Below are positions 19,196 to 27,547 of a stretch of 57,128 bases of DNA, piece by piece (position 1 is the stretch's first letter; every line of letters begins with the position of its first letter). Origin of the DNA: Nocardia abscessus NBRC 100374 (GTDB lineage Bacteria > Actinomycetota > Actinomycetes > Mycobacteriales > Mycobacteriaceae). The translations under genes and the position numbers were made by a program. Location: contig NZ_BAFP01000266.1 in NCBI RefSeq assembly GCF_000308455.1, positions 1 through 57,128 of the forward strand, read 5' to 3'. Below the pieces are notes generated by a model, which saw only the letters and a list, made by a program, of their open reading frames with translations, searched no databases and had not been told where the DNA came from.

Positions 19196-19611
19196 TGGGC
19201 TTTCCGTTCAACTGGATCAGCAACCTCGACAACGACCCGGGCGGCACCTGGGATCCTCTGATGAACATGGGCGTCATCTACTGGATCTATCCCAACTTGA
19301 TCCTGGCCAACAGCCCGGTCGGTGTGGAGATTCTCGACATGCTGCCCGCCGGTGCCCCGACCAGATGCACTGTGCGCCATAGTTGGATGGCCAAGATCAC
19401 TGCCACCAGCGACGAGCAACGCGCGGTCTACGACGAGATCTACTCCCAGGTCCACGCGGCGGTACGCGACGAGGATTTCGCCATGCTGCCCCAGTGCGGT
19501 GAAGGCGTACGCCACGGCCAACACGACCACATGCTCATCGGCCGCAACGAGATCGGCGTCCAGCACATGATCAAGACCTTCGCCGCCGAACTCGGCGTCG
19601 CCCTGGACTGA
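19195..19611 (+). pseudogene. C-terminal remnant of a Rieske ring-hydroxylating oxygenase alpha subunit
   Basis: The plus frame from MGFPFNWISNLDNDPGG to the stop at 19611 resembles the C-terminal catalytic domain of aromatic ring-hydroxylating oxygenase alpha subunits, including the final helical segment with DEDFAMLPQCGEGV. The Rieske [2Fe-2S] domain and the iron-ligand region are missing. The 5' break coincides with the TetR remnant. Confidence 0.6.
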
Positions 19612-19633
19612 ACGGCCCCCAGAGCCGCGAATA

Positions 19634-19717
19634 GCCGCCGACTTCGACACCTACCAAGCATGGACCGAACGCGAAATTCCGGTCGTCATCCTGCGGCCCA
19701 GCACCACCGCCGACTGA
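19634..19717 (+). pseudogene. C-terminal remnant of a deazaflavin-dependent nitroreductase
   Basis: The frame reads DFDTYQAWTEREIPVVILRP and then stops, which is the conserved tail of F420-dependent (Ddn-like) nitroreductase family proteins. Nothing of the rest of the gene is present. The remainder of 19718-19869 shows no gene. Confidence 0.5.
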
Positions 19718-19869
19718 TCGTCCGGCACGACAGCGGGCGAAACACGCGAGCCATGCCACGGCATGTCGGCTTCTCCTCCTCCACAAGCTCGCGCATCCAA
19801 CTACGAGCAGGCCGAGCGCGGCGAAGGCGGAAGAAACACGTCGTGGTTCTCCCGCCTCTGCCGTAATTG

Positions 19870-20523
19870 CTACAACCCGAGGATCTCGTTGACTTTCGCG
19901 ACGATCTGATCGAGCGGAACGTTCGCCTCGATCACTGTGCCGTCAGCGGGGTTGATCAGATCCAGGCGGGTGCGGGTGAGCTTGGAGTACGTGACTATCC
20001 ACTTCCCGTTCACCTTTTCATAGCGATCGTGGTAGTTGCCGTAGCCGTGCACCCCGAGCGTCCCGCCGAATATGAGTACATCCTCCATTCTCCAGTCGGC
20101 CTCGGCAGTCGTCGCGGACTTCAGCTGGATCGCCGGGTCGAAGCCTTGATGGTGGGTGTCGGCGCCACCGATCGTGAGCCTCAGGAAGGCGATGAACGGG
20201 TCCCTGCCGACGAGGATGGGGCCGCCGCTGCCCGTGGTGTCCACCACGACGGCGGGATCGAGGAGTTCGCGCAGGGCCGCCCAGTTCTTCGTATCGATGC
20301 TCTGGAAGTAGTTTGCCTTGAGCTGCTTGATCGCTTCGATCTCAGCGACCGAGTCGACCGCCGAGAAAGCGCCCGATGGCGCCGAGGGTGCCGGCGGCTC
20401 GGCGTTGGCGATCGAGACGCCGACGGCACCGAGCATTGTCACCGTGCTCAACGCCATTGCGGCGCGCAGTAAGCGTCGCTCGCCCGGTCCGGCCGGGAAC
20501 CTACGATGGTTTTGTACAGACAT
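19870..20523 (-). CDS. Secreted SnoaL-like (NTF2 fold) protein
   Basis: 217 residues from the ATG at 20523, which has a GAGGAG site. A Sec signal peptide is evident: basic GERRLLRA, a hydrophobic run of about 18 residues, then ANAEPPAP with a probable cut after ANA. The mature part is a SnoaL_4-type alpha-plus-beta barrel related to the smaller protein at 21861-22304; both share the pattern GYGxYHxR. Members include ketosteroid-isomerase-like and dehydratase enzymes. No catalytic assignment is possible. The 309 bases upstream (20524-20832) hold no recognised gene. Confidence 0.8.
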   Translation of the reverse strand: MSVQNHRRFPAGPGERRLLRAAMALSTVTMLGAVGVSIANAEPPAPSAPSGAFSAVDSVAEIEAIKQLKANYFQSIDTKNWAALRELLDPAVVVDTTGSGGPILVGRDPFIAFLRLTIGGADTHHQGFDPAIQLKSATTAEADWRMEDVLIFGGTLGVHGYGNYHDRYEKVNGKWIVTYSKLTRTRLDLINPADGTVIEANVPLDQIVAKVNEILGL

Positions 20524-20832
20524 ATCTCTTCTCCTCTTTGAGTGGGACGTGTCGGTTGCGAGGGACACCCCATCGCGGATTGACGACTGTCCCTTTCGGC
20601 CCTGGAAGCTCACAGGGCATTTCCTCGCTCGGTGCACCGCACGTGAGATTCATATCGTGTGATGCGTTTTCGAGCTGGAAGTTTTCTGCCGACGGAAGCA
20701 ATGAAAGGCAATCTTTCGCCATTCACGGCAGCATTCGAATTTGCGCGCGTTCTCACTTGATAGGTCCTGTCGCCGTGATGCACTTGGCAGGCAGATGGGT
20801 GACGACAGAGCGGCCGGCGATTTCGCGCTCCG

Positions 20833-21861
20833 TTAATTCTTTCGACGGGGCTGCGCGCCCGTTCGGTAGCCGGGATTATTCCGGGCCTGGGTGAAGAAGT
20901 GGGCGGCGCGGCGGAGAGAGTGTTCGACGGGTTCGGGGGTCCAGCCGAGTTCGTTGACAGCTTTGCTGTGGTCGAGTGGTGACATCAGTTCGGCCATGCG
21001 TAGTCCGACGGCGGCGAAAGGCAGATCGCGGCGTAGGAGACGGGCGGCGAGGTCGTTGCCGCGTGCTCCGGCATGCAGCAGCGTCGGCGGTAGGCGCAGG
21101 CGCGGGGGCGCGACACCGGCAGCGGCGGCGGTGATCTGGTAGATGTGGCGGTTGCTGAGGTAGCGGTCGGAGATGATGTAGCGCTGGCCGGGGCGGCCGC
21201 GGTGAGCCGCGAGGATCATGGCGCGGGCGGCGTCTTCGATACCGACGACTTCGGCTGAGAAGTCGAAGTAGCAGGGGAATCGTCCGGCGGCGACTCGTGC
21301 GATCAGCGAGCCGTGTGGTGTGGGCGCCCAGTCGCCGGGTCCGTAGGTGGTGGAGACGCACATCGCGACCGCGGGGAGTCGGTGCTCCCGGGCGTAGCGC
21401 AGCACCAGGTCTTCGGCTGCGACGCGGGCGGCGATATAGGGGCCGCCGTCGCTCCAGTTGTGCGGGTCGTCTTCGGTGACGGGGCGCTCGTTGCCGATCG
21501 CCATCGTCCCGGTGGTGCTGGTGAAGACGAACTTATCCGGTTTCGCCGCGGTTGCCGCGTCCAGGACGTGGCGCAGCCCTTCGACGTTGGTGCGGAACAG
21601 CGGAGCGGGGTCACGCAGCCACATCCGCGCGTCGACCACGCAGTAATAGACGACGTCGCACCCTTTCATCGCGGAGCCCAGTGCGGCGTCGTCGAAAATA
21701 TCGCCGTAGCGGCGTTCCACGTCGAGGTCGTCGATGGCGCGGGTCGAGCTGGTGGCGCGCATCATCACTCGCACGTCTTCCCCGTCGGCGACCAGTCGGC
21801 GAGTGACGTGGCTTCCGAGGAATCCGCTGGCGCCGATGACGAGCTTCTTCGGCCGTGCCAT
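20833..21861 (-). CDS. NAD-dependent epimerase/dehydratase (extended SDR, 3-beta-HSD-like)
   Basis: 342 residues from the ATG at 21861, which overlaps the stop of the upstream SnoaL gene by one base (TGATG). It has an N-terminal GASGFLGSH nucleotide site, a FTSTTGTM strand and a Tyr in GPYIAARVAAE; the usual YxxxK is altered to YxxxR, a visible oddity. The family oxidises or reduces hydroxyl groups of sterols, dihydroflavonols and sugars. In an operon with SnoaL and SDR genes it probably acts on a steroid- or terpenoid-like substrate (inference). Confidence 0.85.
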   Translation of the reverse strand: MARPKKLVIGASGFLGSHVTRRLVADGEDVRVMMRATSSTRAIDDLDVERRYGDIFDDAALGSAMKGCDVVYYCVVDARMWLRDPAPLFRTNVEGLRHVLDAATAAKPDKFVFTSTTGTMAIGNERPVTEDDPHNWSDGGPYIAARVAAEDLVLRYAREHRLPAVAMCVSTTYGPGDWAPTPHGSLIARVAAGRFPCYFDFSAEVVGIEDAARAMILAAHRGRPGQRYIISDRYLSNRHIYQITAAAAGVAPPRLRLPPTLLHAGARGNDLAARLLRRDLPFAAVGLRMAELMSPLDHSKAVNELGWTPEPVEHSLRRAAHFFTQARNNPGYRTGAQPRRKN

Positions 21862-22304
21862 CACGTCTCCGGACGGTCGGTCGGGCGGGACAGCTCGGTG
21901 ATCAATCGGGTCAGGGTGAGCGAGGCGAGTTTCCAGGCGCCGTGCTCCCGTATCCAGCGCTCGTGGTAGTGGCCGTATCCGGTCAGCGTCGCCCCGTTGT
22001 CCCACAGAATGCGGTCCTGCATGGCCCAGACGACGCGAGCGACATCGCCGTCGACGTCGATCAGCGGTGTGTGAACCTGATGACAGGTCTTGGCCCCGGT
22101 CAAAGAGGCGCGGATCATCGCGACAGCAGAGTCTCGCCCGACGATCACCGGGACGCCGGCGTTGCCGTCGCTGACGTCGAGCCGGATGTCTGCGGTCATC
22201 AGTTCGCTGAAGGCGTCCCAGTCCTTGGCATCGACGGCCAGGCAGTATCGCGCTTTGGCCTGGGACAGTTCATGGACGGCGTCGAGGATCTGTGGTGTGG
22301 TCAT
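21861..22304 (-). CDS. SnoaL-like domain protein (cytosolic)
   Basis: 147 residues from the ATG at 22304, preceded by AGGA. It has the NTF2-like fold with early KARYCLAVDAKDWDAF and late GYGHYHERWIREHGAWK. It sits between the SDR and epimerase genes and is coupled to the latter. SnoaL-fold proteins in such operons often act as isomerases, dehydratases or hydroxylases on polycyclic substrates. No signal peptide. Confidence 0.82.
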   Translation of the reverse strand: MTTPQILDAVHELSQAKARYCLAVDAKDWDAFSELMTADIRLDVSDGNAGVPVIVGRDSAVAMIRASLTGAKTCHQVHTPLIDVDGDVARVVWAMQDRILWDNGATLTGYGHYHERWIREHGAWKLASLTLTRLITELSRPTDRPET

Positions 22305-22341
22305 CGCTGTTCCTGAGGATTGGAGGTGGCGAACGAGCGGA

Positions 22342-23100
22342 TCAGGTGATGCTGAATCCACCGTCGACGGTGATCGTCTGATTGGTGATCCGGGCGGCGG
22401 CCGGGGCGGCGAAGAAGCCCACCGCAGAACCGATTTCCTCGGGCTCGACCATGCCCAGCGGCGGCATGCGCTGCGCGGCCGGGCCTTGCGGTGTGGGACC
22501 TCTGGCGGCCATCGCCCCGGGAGTGATCACTCCGCCGGGCATCACGGTGTTGACCGTGATGGCGTGGCGGGCCAGTTCCATTGCCGCCGCACGGCTCAGC
22601 GCGAGAAGGGCTCCTTTCGACCCGGCATAGGAGCCCAGTCCCTCGACCGCCATACCTTGCAGGGCGGCCGAGGCGATATTGACGATCCGCCCGCCCTGCC
22701 CGGCAGCGATCATCGCGCGCGCGATTTCCCGCATCATCAGAAGGGGGCCGCGCGCGTTGACGGCGATCACGCGGTCCCACTCGGCGACGGTGGCCTCGAT
22801 CAGCGGTTCCCGGTCCTGGATTCCCGCGTTGTTGACCAGCAGCCACGGAGCGCCGTTTCGACTGATGATGCTCGCGCACGCCGCGACCACCGAGGACTCC
22901 TCACTCAGTTCGACGTACACCGACTCGGCCTCGTGGCCCGCATCCCGCAGCTGTTCGGCTCGGCTCTCGGCACCCGCGGCGTCGCGATCCGCGACGACAA
23001 CCCGTGCGCCGGCGCGGGCCAGCACTGTCGCGATCCCCGCGCCGATTCCGCTCGCCGCGCCCGTCACCACCGCTACGCGGCCGTCCAGCGTCGTTGTCAT
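22342..23100 (-). CDS. Short-chain dehydrogenase/reductase
   Basis: 252 residues from the ATG at 23100, which has AGGAA nine bases upstream; an ATG at 23106 is too close to that site. Classical SDR features: TGAASGIGAG cofactor loop, NNAG at about 85, catalytic Ser in IASAAL, and YAGSK as the YxxxK pair. It is the first gene of the SDR-SnoaL-epimerase operon behind a palindromic promoter. Confidence 0.9.
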   Translation of the reverse strand: MTTTLDGRVAVVTGAASGIGAGIATVLARAGARVVVADRDAAGAESRAEQLRDAGHEAESVYVELSEESSVVAACASIISRNGAPWLLVNNAGIQDREPLIEATVAEWDRVIAVNARGPLLMMREIARAMIAAGQGGRIVNIASAALQGMAVEGLGSYAGSKGALLALSRAAAMELARHAITVNTVMPGGVITPGAMAARGPTPQGPAAQRMPPLGMVEPEEIGSAVGFFAAPAAARITNQTITVDGGFSIT

Positions 23101-23143
23101 CGGCATCGCTTCCTCGCCAGAGCCCGAACCCTCGGCCCACCTG

Positions 23144-23176
23144 TATCGAATATTCGATAGAGACTATCGAATATTT
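23144..23176. promoter_or_regulatory. Palindromic operator upstream of the SDR operon
   Basis: TATCGAATATTCGATA is a perfect 16-base palindrome, followed 21 bases later (start to start) by a partial copy, TATCGAATATTT. It lies 40-70 bases upstream of the SDR start, where a repressor would be placed. Related palindromes occur at 24355 and 24634. Confidence 0.6.
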
Positions 23177-23437
23177 AGTTTCCTGAACGTAGAGCAGCGG
23201 GCGAATGGAGTCAAGATGCTGAGTGCCGTGGAGGAGGGCGCCTGGACCTCCCCCCGTTCGCGGTGATCACCGCGCCGGTCCTGGATCCATGAGGCCATGT
23301 GGCACTACTGATCTCGGTGCACCTGCTCGTTGGAACTCGCCTCCGAACGCGTCGACGCGATCGGACGCCATCCGACCAGGAAGGCGGCCACGACCGCGGC
23401 CCGGCCCGGCCTTTCCTGAACCCGGGCCGACGGACCC

Positions 23438-23490
23438 GCGCGCAGGCGACGGGCGGACCCCCGCGCGGGTTCCGCCCGTCGCCTGCGCGC
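23438..23490 (-). terminator. Strong GC-rich hairpin downstream of the hypothetical gene
   Basis: Two 20-base perfect arms (23438-23457 and 23471-23490) flank a 13-base loop, about 40 bases past the stop of the minus-strand gene ending at 23531. No U-run follows. It is the longest perfect stem seen in the window. Confidence 0.7.
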
Positions 23491-23530
23491 GGGGTCTTAC
23501 AGTCCGAACAGCGGGCCGAGTACTGCGGAG

Positions 23531-24037
23531 TCAGCCGACTGGACTGAGGTCGGCACCGACCGAGGGGAAGGACGACATTCCACTGCGGAAGGCTTCGGTC
23601 ATCCCGACGGAGACGACCGGGACCGCTGCGGCGGCCAATGCGTGGGCCTTGAATGCCTGAGCCGCGACACTCAACCGATGCACTACCGCATCGACCTGAT
23701 GCTCCGGCGGCGACCGCCAGCCCTCACCCCAGACCACCACCTCGACGCCGCCGTCGTTCAATGCCTTCGACAGACCTCGGCGCGCCCGGGAGTCACGCTC
23801 GCAAACCTCGGCGGCGACCGCGAGCGCGTGCGGCTGACGACCCTGCCCGCGCGAGGCGAGCACCTGCTCGAGTTCCAGCACTTCCGCGCCGAGGATGCGC
23901 AGCGGCCGGGTGTCCGACAGCTCCGCGACGAGCACCGTGACGTCCCATCCGGCGACGGAGCGGTCGAACAGCCATCCGCCCGCGTGCTCGACGACATCGA
24001 CGACGCTGGAAGCGACGACGTCGAGGCGGTATCTCAT
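23531..24037 (-). CDS. Conserved actinobacterial hypothetical protein
   Basis: 168 residues from the ATG at 24037, preceded by a G-rich site. The sequence begins MRYRLDVVASSVVDVVEHAG, continues DRSVAGWDVTVLV, and has an Ala-rich C-terminal third. I recall similar uncharacterised proteins in mycobacteria and nocardiae but no function. It is monocistronic, bounded by the hairpin downstream and a palindrome-rich intergenic region upstream. Confidence 0.65.
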   Translation of the reverse strand: MRYRLDVVASSVVDVVEHAGGWLFDRSVAGWDVTVLVAELSDTRPLRILGAEVLELEQVLASRGQGRQPHALAVAAEVCERDSRARRGLSKALNDGGVEVVVWGEGWRSPPEHQVDAVVHRLSVAAQAFKAHALAAAAVPVVSVGMTEAFRSGMSSFPSVGADLSPVG

Positions 24038-24354
24038 CGTCCCCCACCCGGAGCGAAGTCGCGGGCCGGCGGCCGAGTGTACTCGCGGAACGCCCCGGCC
24101 AGCGGGATCGAGTGGTCGAGCATCCATGAGCTGTCCATTCCATTGATGTGCGAGCGACGATTTCCACAGCCCGAATGCCAGGGCGAAATGGGGCCGGTGC
24201 CGTCCGATCTCCGGTGCGCTCGATGACCTCCGGGTTACGACCATTGCTGCCACCGGAACAATCCTTCAACCGGCCGAACGCTCCATGGCCGCGGCGTCGC
24301 CGACAAACGGGCCGACTTCCGGTCGCTCTTGAACGGACCGGCTAGGCTGATGTC

Positions 24355-24370
24355 TATCGACTATTCGATA
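24355..24370. promoter_or_regulatory. Palindrome of the TATCGA family
   Basis: TATCGACTATTCGATA has six-base perfect arms and differs by one base from the site at 23144. It lies in the 890-base gap between the gene at 23531-24037 and the DapB-like gene. That gap otherwise shows only this site and the inverted repeat at 24634. Confidence 0.5.
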
Positions 24371-24633
24371 CTTGGTATCTACTAACTGATGAGACCGTAG
24401 ACAGTCCGCAGAAGGGAGTCAAGAGGCAGAGGCCATCCCGCACCGGCTTCGCGCATGGACGACGTCATCGAACTGCCACCCCGAGCGATGACCTGCTCCA
24501 CCGCGCCGCCTCGCACGGGAGGTGGACGGACGGGTCGCTCCGAGCGAGCCTGCAGCCGCATACGGCTATCGCGCGCCGGCCGACTTGCGTCCCTTGACGC
24601 ACATCCCGACATCGAACTATGGTTCGGGCCATC

Positions 24634-24669
24634 ATCGATTATTAGATATCCAGCTATCTAATAATCGAT
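24634..24669. promoter_or_regulatory. Long inverted repeat with 15-base perfect arms
   Basis: ATCGATTATTAGATA and TATCTAATAATCGAT flank a six-base spacer. The AT-rich sequence stands out in this high-GC DNA and contains a relative of the TATCGA motif. It lies 259 bases upstream of the DapB-like gene and may be its operator. Confidence 0.5.
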
Positions 24670-24927
24670 AGCCTTACCTGGTTTGAGCCCTTCTCGTGCA
24701 CGAACCGAACCCCCGCTGGTGACCCGGAATGCCAAACTCATCAGCTCGAACCGCAACGAAAGAGTGCAGGTATAGCTCGACTCCACCCGGCAACAGGGAC
24801 TCTTCGATATGTGTGGGCCGGGCCGACGGGGCCCCTCGGTGCGGCGGTCGGCTATGCGGCCTTTGCCCCGACCGCACCGACGAATGCGCCGTCGCGGTCC
24901 TTGCCCAGCTATCGAGACGGGATGTAG

Positions 24928-25995
24928 ATGGACACAAATCCACTGCTGCACGAGACAATCGAGCCGATGGCGCGGCAATACCGGGTGGTTCAATGGGCCA
25001 CCGGCAACGTCGGCCGACCCGCCCTGCGCGCCCTCATCGAACATCCGAACCTCACACTGGTCGGAGTCCATACCCACACTCCGGACAAGGTCGGGACCGA
25101 TGCGGGCCTCCTGTGCCGACTGCCCGCGCGCACCGGGATCACCGCGACCGGCGATATCGACGAGATCCTCGAACTGGGCGCCGACTGCGTGGTGTACACG
25201 CCGCGCGTCTTCGACCTGGACACCGTCTGCCGACTACTGGCCACCGGCACGAATGTCGTGACCACGCACGACATGTTCCATCATCCGGCCGGCATGGACC
25301 GCGCACTGTGCGCACGCGTCGAGGCGGCGTGCTCGTCCGGCGGAGCCTCGATCCACAGCACCGGCAGCAGTCCCGGCTTCCTCACCGAAACAATGCCGAT
25401 CGTCCTCAGCTCGACGCAACGGCGCCTGGACCGCATGGCGATAAACGAATTCGTCGATCTCACCCCCTCCGAAACACCGTGGACGCTGCTCGGCATGGGC
25501 TTCGGCACGAGCCGAAGGACATTCGAGCCCCACCGCCTGAACCACGCGCACCGCGCGATCGGCCCGTCGCTGCGACTGGCCGCCGAGGTTCTCGGCCTGC
25601 CACTGGATGCGGTCGACGTGCGTGGCGAACTAGCGACCGCGAGTCGTGACGTCCAGGTCGGAACCGGGGTCTTTCGCAAGGGAACCGTTGTCGCACAGCG
25701 GATCACGGTCTCCGGTATCCGTGGAGGCCGCACGCTGTTGCAGTTCCGCTCGACCCGGTACTGCAGCACCGACATCGTCTCGGACTGGTCGCTGCGACCG
25801 ACCGGATGGCGCATCTCGGTCGAGGGCGACGCGCCCCTGGAACTCGATCTGCGGCCCATGGAAACGTCGGCCCAAGCGAACACGGCCGCACCGACATACG
25901 CGGCCAACCGCGCCGTCAACGCCATCCCCTATCTTTGCGCCGCACCGCCGGGCATTCACACCGCCCTCGATATGCCGCCGATCAGATTTCGTTGA
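24928..25995 (+). CDS. NAD(P)-binding DapB-like dehydrogenase
   Basis: 355 residues from the ATG at 24928; an ATG at 24970 is possible. The N-terminus has RVVQWATGNVGRPALRAL, a dihydrodipicolinate-reductase-type nucleotide fold as in 2,4-diaminopentanoate dehydrogenase and many mycobacterial paralogues. These paralogues are usually not lysine-pathway enzymes and occur near steroid or lipid genes. The substrate is unknown. It may share regulation with the SDR operon through the related palindromes. Confidence 0.8.
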   Translation: MDTNPLLHETIEPMARQYRVVQWATGNVGRPALRALIEHPNLTLVGVHTHTPDKVGTDAGLLCRLPARTGITATGDIDEILELGADCVVYTPRVFDLDTVCRLLATGTNVVTTHDMFHHPAGMDRALCARVEAACSSGGASIHSTGSSPGFLTETMPIVLSSTQRRLDRMAINEFVDLTPSETPWTLLGMGFGTSRRTFEPHRLNHAHRAIGPSLRLAAEVLGLPLDAVDVRGELATASRDVQVGTGVFRKGTVVAQRITVSGIRGGRTLLQFRSTRYCSTDIVSDWSLRPTGWRISVEGDAPLELDLRPMETSAQANTAAPTYAANRAVNAIPYLCAAPPGIHTALDMPPIRFR

Positions 25996-26044
25996 CAGGC
26001 CCCTCTCCTCGAGCCGGAAGCGATGAACGATGGTGTCGATGTCC

Positions 26045-26335
26045 TCAGCTCAAGCGCGCGGGCAGCAGTTCGGCGATGAGTTCCTCGATACGGGCCTTGA
26101 TCTCATCGCGGATCGGGTGCACCGACTCCACACCCTTGCCAGCCGGATCCTCGAGCACCCAGTCCCGGTAGCTGACCCCGGGAAAGACCGGGCAGGTATC
26201 GCCGCAACCCATGGTGATGACCACGTCGGAGGCTTCGATCGCGTCTCCGGCGAGGTGGGTGAGGAATCCGGCGGCCATCTGGGAGCGTCCGGCGTTGTGG
26301 ACGCAGACGAACAGGACGCTGGGCTTGGATGCCAT
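26045..26335 (-). pseudogene. arsC: Arsenate reductase (ArsC, LMW-phosphatase type) with internal deletion
   Basis: The frame from ATG 26335 reads SVLFVCVHNAGRSQMAAGFL (intact CX5R loop) and later VVITMGCGDTCPVFPG, as in thioredoxin/mycothiol-linked arsenate reductases. The family is about 135-140 residues; this has 96. The roughly 43 residues that normally lie between AGD and the EASDVV segment, holding strands and helices of the fold, are missing in frame. It is probably non-functional although the frame is open. Confidence 0.7.
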
Positions 26336-26628
26336 GAGCGAGTCGGCCTTTCGGCGAGTGAGAATGTCGAGTTCGGCGAGCAGGTGCTGCACGCGGGTAT
26401 TGATGTCGTCGCGGACCAGTCGCATGCGTTCGATGCCGTCGATGCCGCGTTCGGAGGGTTCGTCGGTGTCCCAGCTCACGATCCGCACCCCGTCGACGGG
26501 ATCGACCTGCGCTTCGCCTTGAACACCCCCGCCAGCTCGGCGGCGGTCTGCGCGGTCAACGGTTCACGCACGATCGGCGCGGCCGTGCACGACTGCACGG
26601 GAACGATCGGAAGCTGCGACTTCGACAT
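26336..26628 (-). pseudogene. ArsR regulator/LMW-phosphatase remnant
   Basis: From ATG 26628 one frame gives the N-terminus of an ArsR repressor (PIVREPLTAQTAAELAGVFK) and stops soon after. A second frame continues with VSWDTDEPSERGIDGIERMR and VRDDINTRVQHLLAEL, the tail of a low-molecular-weight phosphatase-type partner, and reads into the ArsC remnant. The winged helix and the phosphatase core are gone. This looks like a large internal deletion with a frame change. Confidence 0.6.
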
Positions 26629-26635
26629 GGACCTA

Positions 26636-26653
26636 TATTGATTGACATCAATA
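26636..26653. promoter_or_regulatory. ArsR-type operator
   Basis: TATTGATTGACATCAATA has seven-base perfect arms, typical of ArsR/SmtB boxes. It lies eight bases upstream of the broken arsR start. The operator survives although the regulator is truncated. Confidence 0.6.
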
Positions 26654-26712
26654 CTGTAAGCAAGCAAACATCGGGTGAACAGACCCGCGGGGGTAATGTT
26701 CCTGTTCGGGGG

Positions 26713-26743
26713 TTGCATCCTGTACCTAGGTACAGGCTTACCG
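26713..26743 (+). promoter_or_regulatory. MerR-type promoter with 19-base spacer
   Basis: TTGCAT (-35) and TTACCG (-10) are separated by 19 bases that contain the perfect palindrome CCTGTACCTAGGTACAGG. Long spacers with a central dyad are the hallmark of MerR-activated promoters. The first gene of the operon begins at 26751, eight bases past the -10 box, implying a very short or absent leader. Confidence 0.75.
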
Positions 26744-26750
26744 TGAGGTC

Positions 26751-27101
26751 ATGACGATGATCACGCCTTCTTCCGGGGACTGGGTACCGGCCTCGTGCAC
26801 CCTGCCCACCGCCGAGCAACCGGTTCGGGTCGCGGAGTTCGACCGGTTCTTCGCCGAATCCGTGCAGCGCATGGATCGGCCGTCGCACACGCGGCTGGAT
26901 CTGCTGCTGGCCGCTGACTCCGAACCGAGCGGCCGCGATCTGGCCGCTCGTGAGTCCGGCTGCTGCTCGTTCTTCGCTTTCACCTTCGAGGCCACCGGCG
27001 CCGGGCTGGTGATGCGCATCGAGGTCCCCGACAGCCAGGTCGAGGTCCTCGACGCGCTGGCGACACGGGTGGACGCCGCGATCGGAGGGGACCGGCGTTG
27101 A
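26751..27101 (+). CDS. Small Cys-Cys protein in a MerR-controlled operon
   Basis: 116 residues. The centre carries ESGCCSFFAFTFE and the N-terminal half CTLPTAEQP. I do not recognise a characterised function; similar proteins accompany metal-responsive MerR genes in actinobacteria. The adjacent cysteines and the promoter suggest metal or metalloid binding. Its stop overlaps the TTG start of merR, so the genes are coupled. Confidence 0.75.
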   Translation: MTMITPSSGDWVPASCTLPTAEQPVRVAEFDRFFAESVQRMDRPSHTRLDLLLAADSEPSGRDLAARESGCCSFFAFTFEATGAGLVMRIEVPDSQVEVLDALATRVDAAIGGDRR

Positions 27102-27547
27102 CCGGGTTGCGCACCAGCCAGCTGGCCGCGGCCGCCGGGGTGAACACCCAAACGCTGCGGTACTACGAGCGCCGCGGGCTGCTCGCCGAACCGCAGCGCT
27201 CGTTGGGCGGGCATCGGCTGTATCCCGAGCAGGCGCTGACGGTACTGCGGGTGATCAAAGCTGCCCAGCGACTCGGGTTCACCCTCGACGAAGTCACCGG
27301 CCTACTGGATGTCACCCACTTCGGGCATCGCCGCGCTGATACCGGGTTGCGGGCCCGGGCGGAGGCGAAGTTGGTGGAGGTCGACGCGAAGCTCGCCGAG
27401 CTGACCGCGGTGCGCGACACCCTGCGCGCCGCCTTGGAAGCCGGCTGCGACGACCTGATCGCCTGCAGCGAAAGTCCGTGCTGCCCAGTTCCCTTCACCG
27501 ACGAACACAGCAGCACCACCAGTGTGGGAAGCGACTGTGGCTGCTGA
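27098..27547 (+). CDS. MerR-family heavy-metal regulator
   Basis: 149 residues from a TTG start with GGAGGGG upstream and a four-base overlap with the preceding gene. The winged helix reads TSQLAAAAGVNTQTLRYYER. The C-terminal part has CDDLIACSESPCCPVPF plus a terminal CGC, with cysteines placed as in Hg(II)- or thiophilic-metal-sensing MerR proteins. It should activate the dyad promoter at 26713 in response to a soft metal. Confidence 0.85.
   Translation: MTGLRTSQLAAAAGVNTQTLRYYERRGLLAEPQRSLGGHRLYPEQALTVLRVIKAAQRLGFTLDEVTGLLDVTHFGHRRADTGLRARAEAKLVEVDAKLAELTAVRDTLRAALEAGCDDLIACSESPCCPVPFTDEHSSTTSVGSDCGC

Noticed and set aside
18862..19650. A 262-residue minus-strand protein as one gene
   Set aside because: Only the last third resembles TetR; the first part is the antisense of the Rieske oxygenase fragment.
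26045..26488. A 147-residue intact ArsC
   Set aside because: The length looks normal only because the tail of another broken gene reads in frame; the ArsC fold itself lacks about 43 residues.
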